Source: an uncultured Collinsella sp.
GTDB taxonomy: Bacteria > Actinomycetota > Coriobacteriia > Coriobacteriales > Coriobacteriaceae
Direction: 5' to 3'
NCBI GenBank assembly: GCA_934654765.1
Contig: CAKUGX010000121.1
Location: 1 to 5,063 of the forward strand
DNA: 5,063 bases
In this document: positions 1 through 5,063 of the stretch, piece after piece
Numbering within the stretch: position 1 is the first letter of the stretch
Layout: every line of letters begins with the position of its first letter
Notes under the pieces: generated by a model
Told to the model about the DNA's origin: nothing
The model's database searches: none
What the model saw: the letters and a program-made list of their open reading frames with translations, nothing else
Translations under genes and position numbers: made by a program

Positions 1-346
1 GCACACGACCGCGCGAGGCACTCGCCAGCATGTCGCCCGTTATCACGCGCCAACGCGCACGGTCACGGCAGAGCGACTCGATATTCTTGGTAATGAGCCG
101 CGCGGCATTCCGATCGATCTCGAACGTCGTGAGCGAGCTGGCACCACGTGAGAGCATCTCTAACCCTAAGGCACCGGAGCCGCCAAAGGCGTCCAGCACG
201 CGGACCTCGTCCAGATCGAAGTCAAATGCCGACATGACCATAGATGCGCATGCCTCGCGCACACGATCGGTCGTGGGGCGGGTGACATCGCGACCACGGG
301 GCTCCTCGATCTTACGACCGCGCCATTCGCCGCCGATGATTCTCAT
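1..346 (-). CDS. rsmD: RsmD, 16S rRNA (guanine-N2)-methyltransferase, 3'-truncated by window edge
   Basis: RsmD is a SAM-dependent Rossmann-fold enzyme that methylates a guanine (G966 in E. coli numbering) of 16S rRNA in the small ribosomal subunit. Only the first 115 residues are visible; the family is usually about 180-200 aa, so the catalytic (N/D)PP(Y/F) motif lies beyond the left edge. The protein opens MRIIGGEWRGRKI, the typical RsmD N-terminus. It continues with RPTTDRVRE (residues 23-31), then the SAM-binding motif I VLDAFGGSGALGLE (50-63), the acidic FEID after the second strand (75-78) and a GD pair at 104-105. The ATG at 346-344 overlaps the recG stop as ATGA. It is preceded by TAAGGAGGT at 364-356, a nine-base match to the anti-Shine-Dalgarno, nine bases upstream. 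Translation is therefore probably coupled to recG but has its own strong ribosome site. In many bacteria coaD follows rsmD; that cannot be seen here. The family call is secure from the motifs. Confidence 0.93.
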   Translation of the reverse strand, partial: MRIIGGEWRGRKIEEPRGRDVTRPTTDRVREACASMVMSAFDFDLDEVRVLDAFGGSGALGLEMLSRGASSLTTFEIDRNAARLITKNIESLCRDRARWRVITGDMLASASRGRV

Positions 347-2520
347 CCTCCGCTGACCTCCTTAAAAATGTGTCGATATCGCATGGCGACCGCATCGCGC
401 AGGGGGCGCGTCGCCACGGAGTCAAGGTTGCAAGCATACCGCAAGAGCTCGACCGCGTCCAAATGGGCCCACTCGATCAGTTCCTCGTCGGCATCCAGGT
501 CGACAAAGCGCAGAGTCACACCGCCATGCTGGCGGTACCCGAGGATTTCGCCCTCGTGGCGCAGACGAAGGTCCATCTGGGCGAGCGTAAAGCCGTCCGA
601 GGTCTTTTCGAGCGACTGGAGGCGGTCTTGTGCCGCCGACGCGCCGCCGTTGCCCTTGGAGTGCGTCATGACCAGGCACGTGCCCGACACGCTGCCACGG
701 CCCACGCGACCGCGCAGCTGGTGTAGGGCAGCCAAACCAAAGCGCTCGCCGTTCTCGATGACCATGACGGTGGCGTTAGGCACGTCGACGCCCACCTCGA
801 CCACCGTAGTCGAGACGAGAACGTCGATCTCGCCACGCTTGAAGGCATCGATAACCTGGTCCTTCTCCCCCGCTGGCATGCGGCCGTGAAGGCGCTCGAT
901 GGCAAGACCCGGCAACGCCAGGCGCAGTCGGTCGAGCTCGGTCGCTGTATCGTGCAGCGGCACGGGGACCGCCACGCGGCCCTCGTCGTCGCGGGCGATA
1001 CCGGGAACGTCCTCCAGATCATCGGCCGAGTCACTCGGCTCCACGAGCGGACAGATCACATAGGCCTGCTGTCCCTTCTCGTGCGCCTCGCGGATAGCGC
1101 CATAGGCCAGATCGCGGCTCGATTCGGTGAGCACGCGCGTGGTGACACCGGCACCGGGAACAGGACGGTGGCGGATGGTGCTCGTGTCCAGATCGCCGTA
1201 GACAGAAAGCGCCAGCGTGCGCGGGATCGGCGTAGCTGTCATAACGAGCAGATCGGCACCGGGCCCCTTGGCGCGCAGGGCGTTGCGCTGACCCACGCCA
1301 AAGCGATGCTGCTCGTCGATGACGACGAGCGACAGATGGTTAAATGTCACGTCGTCCGAAAGGACCGCGTGCGTACCAAAGAGCACGTCGAGCTCACCAG
1401 ACTGAAGCTGAGCATGGATCCGCTCCCGCTCGACCGCCGGAGTGGCGCCCGTCAGGAGCGCCCACGTCATACCGGCCTGAGAGAGCAAGGGGCCAGTCTT
1501 GTCGGCATATTGACGTGCCAAAACGCCTGTAGGTGCCATGACACAGGCTTGGGTGCCGCTATCGGCAGCCACAGCCAGCGCGCAGGCGGCAACGGCCGTC
1601 TTGCCGGTGCCGACGTCGCCCAGCAGCAGACGGTTCATCACACGGCCGCCATCGCACATGTCATGCAGGATGTCTTGGAATGCGGCCTCCTGCTCGTCAC
1701 TCAGTGAGAACGGGAGTGCCTGTCTGAGTGTGGCCAGATGCTCGCCCGTAATGTGCGCGTAAGGCACCACATCGACCAGGCCGCCGTCGTTGCGCAGGCG
1801 CAGCGCCAGCTGCAGGTAGAGGCACTCCTCGTAGGCAAGACGCCGGCGCGCGATATCGCGCTCGGCCATGCTCGAGGGAAAGTGAATCGATCGAAGCGCA
1901 CGGGCACAGCTCATCAAGCGGCGCTTAACGCGCAGCGGCGCGGGAATGGGATCGAACGGATTGCCGACAACTTCGAGCGCACCGCTTACGATACGGCGCA
2001 TCCACGCCTGGCTCACGCCGTCACTCACGTAGTGGACCGGCAGAATGGTGCCGGCAGCGCGCCCCTCCTCGAGCTTCTCGAAGTGAGGCGAGGCCATCTG
2101 CTTAAAGCCGTAGGCAAACTCGACCTTGCCCATCACGGCCAGGCGGTCGCCTTGCTTGAGCTGCTGGGCAATCCAAGGCTGACGGAAATAGGCGACCTGT
2201 AGCACGCCCGTCTCGTCCACAAGCGAGACCTCGGTCACCTGCATACGCGGACGGGGCTGCTTTTGCACGATGCGATCGACCGTGGCGATAATCGTGCACA
2301 CGGTACCGATGGGCGCCATCTCGATAGACCAGGAGCGGGTGAAGTCCAGGTACCGATGAGGGATATGGAGAAGGAGGTCCCCCACCGTCCGAATTCCCAG
2401 ACGGCGAAGGGCCTCCTCACGTTTACCCGAAACATATTTGAGTCGCGCGATATCCTCGTCGAGCGCATTGCTCTGGGCAAAGCGCTCCGAGACGCGCGGC
2501 ACGGAGCACAGCTCGGACAT
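343..2520 (-). CDS. recG: RecG, ATP-dependent DNA helicase / branch-migration translocase
   Basis: RecG is a superfamily 2 double-stranded DNA translocase that remodels stalled replication forks and branch-migrates recombination intermediates. This 725-aa protein is slightly longer than E. coli RecG (about 693). The N-terminal part has the GIRTVGDLLLHIPHRYLD segment (42-59) followed by the OB-fold wedge domain (roughly 70-150). Helicase motifs are intact: Walker A GDVGTGKT (301-308), motif II DEQHRFGVGQR (402-412), motif III MTATPIPRT (427-435), motif V STTVVEVGVDVPNA (570-583) and motif VI QLRGRVGRG (601-609). The C-terminal translocation (TRG) region TSDGFTLAQMDLRLR (640-654) is followed by HEGEILGYRQHGG in place of the GPGE-type form of E. 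coli. An acidic insertion lies around 496-520. The ATG at 2520 is nine bases after the fakA stop and lacks a good Shine-Dalgarno (only AGG eight bases upstream), suggesting coupled reinitiation. The stop codon overlaps the rsmD start. I see no disruption. Confidence 0.97.
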   Translation of the reverse strand: MSELCSVPRVSERFAQSNALDEDIARLKYVSGKREEALRRLGIRTVGDLLLHIPHRYLDFTRSWSIEMAPIGTVCTIIATVDRIVQKQPRPRMQVTEVSLVDETGVLQVAYFRQPWIAQQLKQGDRLAVMGKVEFAYGFKQMASPHFEKLEEGRAAGTILPVHYVSDGVSQAWMRRIVSGALEVVGNPFDPIPAPLRVKRRLMSCARALRSIHFPSSMAERDIARRRLAYEECLYLQLALRLRNDGGLVDVVPYAHITGEHLATLRQALPFSLSDEQEAAFQDILHDMCDGGRVMNRLLLGDVGTGKTAVAACALAVAADSGTQACVMAPTGVLARQYADKTGPLLSQAGMTWALLTGATPAVERERIHAQLQSGELDVLFGTHAVLSDDVTFNHLSLVVIDEQHRFGVGQRNALRAKGPGADLLVMTATPIPRTLALSVYGDLDTSTIRHRPVPGAGVTTRVLTESSRDLAYGAIREAHEKGQQAYVICPLVEPSDSADDLEDVPGIARDDEGRVAVPVPLHDTATELDRLRLALPGLAIERLHGRMPAGEKDQVIDAFKRGEIDVLVSTTVVEVGVDVPNATVMVIENGERFGLAALHQLRGRVGRGSVSGTCLVMTHSKGNGGASAAQDRLQSLEKTSDGFTLAQMDLRLRHEGEILGYRQHGGVTLRFVDLDADEELIEWAHLDAVELLRYACNLDSVATRPLRDAVAMRYRHIFKEVSGG
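356..364 (-). promoter_or_regulatory. Strong Shine-Dalgarno of rsmD embedded in the last recG codons
   Basis: TAAGGAGGT (364 to 356) is a nine-base match to the anti-Shine-Dalgarno end of 16S rRNA. Nine bases separate it from the rsmD ATG at 346. It is read within recG codons for Phe-Lys-Glu-Val just before the recG stop. A second GGAGG (351-347) directly abuts the ATG and is too close to function as the main site. Confidence 0.8.
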
Positions 2521-2529
2521 GGGCAGAGC

Positions 2530-4191
2530 CTACTCGATCGAGAAGATCACAGGGTAGAGCGGCTGCTCGCCACGATGGGCGTCAATCTCCAGATCGGGCT
2601 GAGCCTCCTCGATGGCATCGACGATCTCCTGGAAGGCCTCGTCGGACAGCTCCTCGCCGGCCAGAATCGTCAGCGCGTCGCCCTCCTCTTCCTCCTGCAT
2701 ACGGTTGATGCAGTCGAGCGTAACCTGCTTCACGTCGGAGCCGACCACATCGATGGAGCCGGCGATGATGCCCATGACGTCGCCGGAGTGAATCGGCGAG
2801 CCGTCGGAGGCACTGGAATCGCGCACGGCACGGGTGACCTCGCCATCGCGAACCTCGCTGATGGCATCGACCATAGCGGCCACGGCATCCTCGAGCTCGG
2901 AATCGGGCAGAACCGCGAACAGCGCGGAGAAGGCCTGCGGGACGGTCTTGGTGGGAACGACGGCGACCTTCTTATCGGTGCAGGCGGAGGCAGCGGCCTC
3001 GGCAGCCATGCGGATGTTGCCGTTGTTGGGCAGGATGATGACCGAGGTCGCGTTGACCTGGTCCACGGCGCCCAACAGGTCGGCGGTCGAGGGATTCATG
3101 GTCTGGCCGCCCGAAACGATCACATCGACACCGAGGGACTTGAGAATGTCGGCCTCGCCGGAGCCGGCGGCAACGGCGACAAAGCCCAGCGCCTTCGCGG
3201 GCTCGGCGGCCTTCTCCTGATCCTCGTGGATCTTAGCGGTGCGGTCGTGGGCCTCCATCTCCATGTTATGGATAAAGACCTCGTAGATCTGGCCAAGCTG
3301 CAGCATGTGCTCGAGCACCAGGTTAGGGGTGTTGGAGTGCACGTGGATCTTGTAGTCGGGATAGGCACCCACGAGCAGCTCGCAGTCGCCCATGGAACCC
3401 AGGAACTTGAGGCACTCGTCCTCGTCGAAGGGGGCGTCGGCCTTGAAGAGGAACTCGTTGCAGTAGCGGAACTCCGAGCCCTCCCAGTCGTCGTTGGCCT
3501 CGATCTCCACGCGGCCGAGAGCCGCATCGCGGGCGGAGCCGGCGGAGTCAAACGTAGCGGAGAAATCCTCGACCACGGTGCTGCGGCCAAGAGCGGCAGC
3601 AACAAAGTTCTCCAGGAAGATGGCAAAGCCAAAGGCTCCAGAGTCGACTACGCCGTTCTCCTTGAGGACAGGCAGCAGGTCGGGCGTACGGGCGACGGAC
3701 TGATAGGCCTCGACGACGATGGCGTCGAGCGCGTCCTCGGCCGAGAACTTCTTCTTCTCGCACTCGTCGGCCTTGGTCGAGACATCGCGCAGGACCGTGA
3801 GGATCGTGCCCTCGATGGGCTTACGAACGGCCTGGAAGGCGACCTTGACGGCACGACGGAAGGCGAAGGCGATGTTGGCGGACGTAACGGGTTCGTCGGC
3901 AGAGACGAGGCCCTCGGCCACGCCGCGCAGGATCTGCGAAGTGATAACGCCCGAGTTACCGCGAGCGCCCATGAGGGAGCCATGGGTGATGGCGCCGGCG
4001 ATGGCCTCCATGTCGGCGTCGGCGGGAAGCGCAGAGAGCTCCTTGGTCACCGAGGCGAGCGTGAGCGACATGTTGGTGCCGGTATCGCCATCGGGTACGG
4101 GGAAGACGTTGAGCTTGTTGATCTCCTCGGCCTTGTCGGAAACGGCAGCCGCAGCGATCGGAAAACAGGTGCGAATGGTCTTTGCAATCAT
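2530..4191 (-). CDS. fakA: FakA/YloV-type DAK2-domain fatty acid kinase
   Basis: Proteins of this family (S. aureus FakA, B. subtilis YloV) use an ATP-binding DhaL-like domain to phosphorylate fatty acids held by a separate FakB (DegV-family) protein. The acyl-phosphate feeds phospholipid synthesis in the cytoplasm. The 553 aa match the usual length of about 550. The N-terminal DAK2 domain has NVFPVPDGDTGTNM (28-41), whose aspartates (34, 36) are expected to hold Mg-ATP, and GARGNSG (75-81). The middle domain has FRYCNEF (Cys244) and KIHVHSNTP (281-289, His283 and His285), residues that resemble the zinc site described for FakA. The C-terminal domain carries SGGQTMNPST (360-369) and ILPNNGNI (386-393). 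An acidic run QEEEEGD lies near 499-505. The ATG at 4191 aligns with family N-termini, but its GGAG (4207-4204) is 12 bases away, which is long. No FakB is visible here, so fatty-acid substrate use is inferred from the family. Confidence 0.93.
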   Translation of the reverse strand: MIAKTIRTCFPIAAAAVSDKAEEINKLNVFPVPDGDTGTNMSLTLASVTKELSALPADADMEAIAGAITHGSLMGARGNSGVITSQILRGVAEGLVSADEPVTSANIAFAFRRAVKVAFQAVRKPIEGTILTVLRDVSTKADECEKKKFSAEDALDAIVVEAYQSVARTPDLLPVLKENGVVDSGAFGFAIFLENFVAAALGRSTVVEDFSATFDSAGSARDAALGRVEIEANDDWEGSEFRYCNEFLFKADAPFDEDECLKFLGSMGDCELLVGAYPDYKIHVHSNTPNLVLEHMLQLGQIYEVFIHNMEMEAHDRTAKIHEDQEKAAEPAKALGFVAVAAGSGEADILKSLGVDVIVSGGQTMNPSTADLLGAVDQVNATSVIILPNNGNIRMAAEAAASACTDKKVAVVPTKTVPQAFSALFAVLPDSELEDAVAAMVDAISEVRDGEVTRAVRDSSASDGSPIHSGDVMGIIAGSIDVVGSDVKQVTLDCINRMQEEEEGDALTILAGEELSDEAFQEIVDAIEEAQPDLEIDAHRGEQPLYPVIFSIE

Positions 4192-4218
4192 GGGTATTTG
4201 AATCTCCGTTTTCGGATG

Positions 4219-4575
4219 CTAGTTCAGACGGCTCTTGAGCGCGTCGATGTGGATGCCGATCTTAAGGCTGGCAGGATCGATCTGGGCGATCTCCTGCAGG
4301 GTGAAGGCAACGGAGCTCGAAAGATTGTGGCAGACGGACTTCATGTTGACGCCGTTCTCGAGCACGACGTGCAGATCGACCGTGAGGCCGTTCTCGTCGG
4401 CGGAGACAAGTACGCCCTTGCGGAGGCGCTGGCCGGCAAGCAGGCGCACGCTCTCGGCGCCCTGGAGCTGCTCAGCCATACCGACGACGCCGTAGCACGT
4501 CATCGCGGCATAACCGGCAATATCGGCAATTACGTCGTTCGAGACGCTCAGGCTGCCGTTAATGGTCTCAGACAC
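4219..4575 (-). CDS. Asp23/Gls24 family (YloU-like) alkaline-shock/envelope protein
   Basis: This is a 118-aa protein of the Asp23/Gls24 (DUF322) family. Members are small cytoplasmic or membrane-associated proteins linked in Firmicutes to cell-envelope stress; their biochemical activity is not firmly known. The N-terminal segment reads ISNEVIA-like (VSNDVIADIAGYAAMTCYG, 11-29) followed by VVGMAEQ (30-36). The C-terminal half has VDLHVVLENGVNMKSVCHNL (66-85) and an amphipathic region ending in IGIHIDAL (107-113). This closely parallels B. subtilis YloU. I choose GTG at 4575 rather than the upstream ATG at 4608 because AAGGAG (4587-4582) sits six bases before the GTG and would otherwise lie inside the gene. 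The family N-terminus also fits the shorter form. No transmembrane segment is evident. The gene leads the operon and is followed after 27 bp by fakA, the same yloU-yloV pairing seen in Firmicutes, which supports a functional link whose nature is unknown. Confidence 0.9.
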   Translation of the reverse strand: MSETINGSLSVSNDVIADIAGYAAMTCYGVVGMAEQLQGAESVRLLAGQRLRKGVLVSADENGLTVDLHVVLENGVNMKSVCHNLSSSVAFTLQEIAQIDPASLKIGIHIDALKSRLN

Positions 4576-4581
4576 AAGAAT

Positions 4582-4587
4582 CTCCTT
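4582..4587 (-). promoter_or_regulatory. Ribosome binding site deciding the GTG start of the Asp23 gene
   Basis: AAGGAG lies six bases upstream of GTG (4575-4573). The longer in-frame ATG start at 4608 has no comparable purine-rich site in the bases just upstream (CTCCCACGAC). The site therefore argues for the 118-aa rather than the 129-aa product. Confidence 0.8.
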
Positions 4588-4631
4588 TTCTGGTGCTCGC
4601 GGCACCATGTCGTGGGAGCAATCATTCCAAC

Positions 4632-4637
4632 ATTCTA
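4632..4637 (-). promoter_or_regulatory. Candidate -10 element (TAGAAT) for the operon
   Basis: TAGAAT, preceded by GTTG, matches the sigma-70-type -10 consensus at five of six positions and would place transcription start about 50 bases before the GTG start. No convincing -35 hexamer lies 16-18 bp upstream (the bases there are near ACCTCA), so this is tentative. Confidence 0.3.
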
Positions 4638-4701
4638 CAACGACCGCGCCATGTTGAGGTGGCGGGGTTCGCGATTACATCCTCGACACGAAATGTTGAT
4701 A

Positions 4702-4715
4702 TGGCAACGTTGGCA
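4702..4715. promoter_or_regulatory. 14-bp palindrome, possible operator
   Basis: TGGCAACGTTGGCA is palindromic except for one mismatched pair, with an eight-base perfect core CAACGTTG and a central CG. LacI/CcpA-family operators share this size and central CG symmetry. Agreement with the cre consensus is partial (11 of 14 by eye). It sits just downstream of the tRNA terminator and upstream of the likely operon promoter. The regulator, if any, is unknown. Confidence 0.3.
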
Positions 4716-4733
4716 CCGAGCGATCGCGGCATG

Positions 4734-4763
4734 AAAAAACCCGCCGCATAAGCGACGGGTTTT
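4734..4763 (-). terminator. Intrinsic terminator of the tRNA-Asn array
   Basis: A 12-bp stem (arms 4763-4752 and 4747-4736, read AAAACCCGTCGC and GCGGCGGGTTTT, one G-U pair) closes a four-base TTAT loop. The stem runs into a six-T tract on the minus strand. It begins six bases after the CCA end of the last tRNA. The flanking A and T runs make it nearly symmetric, so it might also stop plus-strand transcription, but no plus-strand gene needs it. It separates the tRNA unit from the Asp23-led operon. Confidence 0.92.
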
Positions 4764-4769
4764 ACAACC

Positions 4770-4844
4770 TGGCTCCCCGGGTAGGACTCGAACCTACAAC
4801 AGCGCGGTTAACAGCCGCGTGCTCTACCATTGAGCTACCGAGGA
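4770..4844 (-). tRNA. tRNA-Asn(GTT), copy 3 in transcription order
   Basis: This 75-nt gene folds into a full cloverleaf. The acceptor stem is TCCTCGG/CCGGGGA, the D stem GCTC/GAGC, the anticodon stem CGCGG/CCGCG and the T stem GTAGG/CCTAC with a TTCGAGT loop. The anticodon GTT is at 4812-4810 in loop CTGTTAA and reads the asparagine codons AAC and AAU. The discriminator base is G and CCA is encoded. U1-A72 and G73 fit asparagine identity. This is the last copy of the array, ending six bases before the terminator stem. Confidence 0.97.
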
Positions 4845-4878
4845 ATTTAAAAGCCCAGCGGAATGGGCTGAGAAATTC
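4843..4878 (-). other. Inter-tRNA spacer hairpin, between copies 2 and 3
   Basis: On the transcript the spacer forms GAAUUU, a 3x3 internal loop, then a six-bp AGCCCA/UGGGCU stem with loop UUCCGC, closed by AAAUUC. The outer arm starts right after the CCA of the upstream tRNA and takes in the first two bases of the downstream one. UUUU following the inner stem makes it look like a weak terminator, but the full symmetry suggests a processing element instead. Confidence 0.6.
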
Positions 4879-4953
4879 TGGCTCCCCGGGTAGGACTCGA
4901 ACCTACAACAGCGCGGTTAACAGCCGCGTGCTCTACCATTGAGCTACCGAGGA
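4879..4953 (-). tRNA. tRNA-Asn(GTT), middle copy
   Basis: Its sequence is identical to the neighbouring copies, with anticodon GTT at 4921-4919 and an encoded CCA. It is separated from the next copy by a 34-bp hairpin-forming spacer that is identical on both sides. This points to recent duplication or ongoing homogenisation by recombination. Confidence 0.97.
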
Positions 4954-4987
4954 ATTTAAAAGCCCAGCGGAATGGGCTGAGAAATTC
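4952..4987 (-). other. Inter-tRNA spacer hairpin, between copies 1 and 2
   Basis: This is the identical second copy of the spacer hairpin, with inner arms at 4961-4966 and 4973-4978 and outer arms GAATTT/AAATTC at its ends. Its exact conservation reflects the tandem duplication and by itself does not show selection. Confidence 0.6.
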
Positions 4988-5062
4988 TGGCTCCCCGGGT
5001 AGGACTCGAACCTACAACAGCGCGGTTAACAGCCGCGTGCTCTACCATTGAGCTACCGAGGA
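4988..5062 (-). tRNA. tRNA-Asn(GTT), first visible copy
   Basis: This is a third identical 75-nt tRNA-Asn with anticodon GTT at 5030-5028 and encoded CCA. Its 5' end is one base from the window edge. The remaining base (5063) matches the first base of the repeat spacer, so another copy or the array promoter lies just outside. Confidence 0.97.
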
Positions 5063-5063
5063 A

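Larger units (their letters stand above)
4576..4733 (-). other. Intergenic leader region of the asp23-fakA-recG-rsmD operon
   Basis: This 158-bp non-coding stretch lies between the tRNA terminator and the GTG of the Asp23 gene and must carry the operon promoter unless transcription reads through. It holds a near-perfect 14-bp palindrome (4702-4715), two direct TCAACAT copies 42 bp apart, a TAGAAT hexamer (4637-4632) and the AAGGAG ribosome site. I see no riboswitch-like structure or small gene in it. Confidence 0.6.
4770..5062 (-). repeat. 109-bp exact tandem repeat carrying tRNA-Asn genes
   Basis: The unit is a 75-bp tRNA plus a 34-bp spacer. Two complete units (4770-4878, 4879-4987) and the tRNA part of a third (4988-5062) are visible. 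I find no base difference between copies, including in the spacers. The repeat boundary coincides exactly with the CCA end of the last tRNA, beyond which the sequence changes to the terminator. Confidence 0.95.

Noticed and set aside
30..356. A 108-codon plus-strand open frame at the left edge
   Set aside because: It is Arg/Ser-rich and antisense to rsmD, which has clear RsmD motifs on the minus strand.
886..1707. A 273-codon plus-strand open frame opposite recG
   Set aside because: It is antisense to the intact helicase motifs of RecG and shows no domain or plausible ribosome site context of its own.
2533..2542. Perfect 10-bp palindrome CTCGATCGAG at the end of fakA
   Set aside because: It is within coding sequence and too short, without a T-tract, to be a terminator; such palindromes are expected by chance in GC-rich DNA.
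4576..4608. An 11-residue N-terminal extension of the Asp23 protein from ATG 4608
   Set aside because: The ribosome site AAGGAG falls inside this extension and points to GTG 4575; family members also start near there.
4702..4707. TTGCCA (minus strand) as a -35 element
   Set aside because: No acceptable -10 lies 16-18 bp downstream; the TGTAAT after it is 22 bp away.
2263..4734. An 823-codon open frame on the plus strand, antisense to the fakA and Asp23 genes and the start of recG
   Set aside because: Its sequence is Gly/His/Asp/Val-rich low-complexity reading with no recognisable domain, and it ends inside the tRNA terminator. High GC and codon bias of the real minus-strand genes explain the lack of stops. 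It crosses three genes with clear family motifs.
1..5063. CRISPR array, insertion sequence, toxin-antitoxin or defence genes
   Set aside because: No short spaced repeats other than the tRNA array, no transposase or integrase motifs, and coding space is fully taken by four housekeeping genes.

Overview
The window is a dense, high-GC bacterial chromosomal segment in which every supported gene lies on the minus strand. Gene order, high GC and the protein variants suggest a Coriobacteriia-type actinobacterium (Collinsella/Olsenella-like). Two points support this. The Asp23-DAK2-RecG block is shared with Firmicutes, and the RecG C-terminal motif reads more like actinobacterial RecG than proteobacterial RecG. 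This lineage call is inference from memory, not a database result.

In transcription order (high to low coordinates), the right end (4770-5062) holds three identical tRNA-Asn(GTT) genes in an exact 109-bp tandem repeat. Each 34-bp spacer lies within a two-part hairpin. The array probably continues past the right edge. It ends in a strong intrinsic terminator at 4734-4763. A 158-bp intergenic region (4576-4733) follows, with a near-perfect 14-bp palindrome and a possible promoter.

Then comes a tight four-gene operon: an Asp23/Gls24 family small protein (GTG start at 4575), a FakA/YloV-type DAK2-domain fatty-acid kinase (4191-2530), the ATP-dependent DNA helicase RecG (2520-343) and RsmD, the 16S rRNA guanine-N2 methyltransferase (start at 346, running off the left edge). 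The spacings are 27 bp, 9 bp and a 4-base ATGA overlap, so co-transcription and translational coupling are likely.

Functionally the operon mixes envelope or lipid housekeeping (Asp23 protein, FakA) with genome maintenance (RecG) and ribosome modification (RsmD). This is a conserved neighbourhood rather than a pathway. I see no mobile element, CRISPR array, defence system or clearly novel protein system. The most unusual structure is the perfectly repeated tRNA-Asn array with its hairpin spacers.
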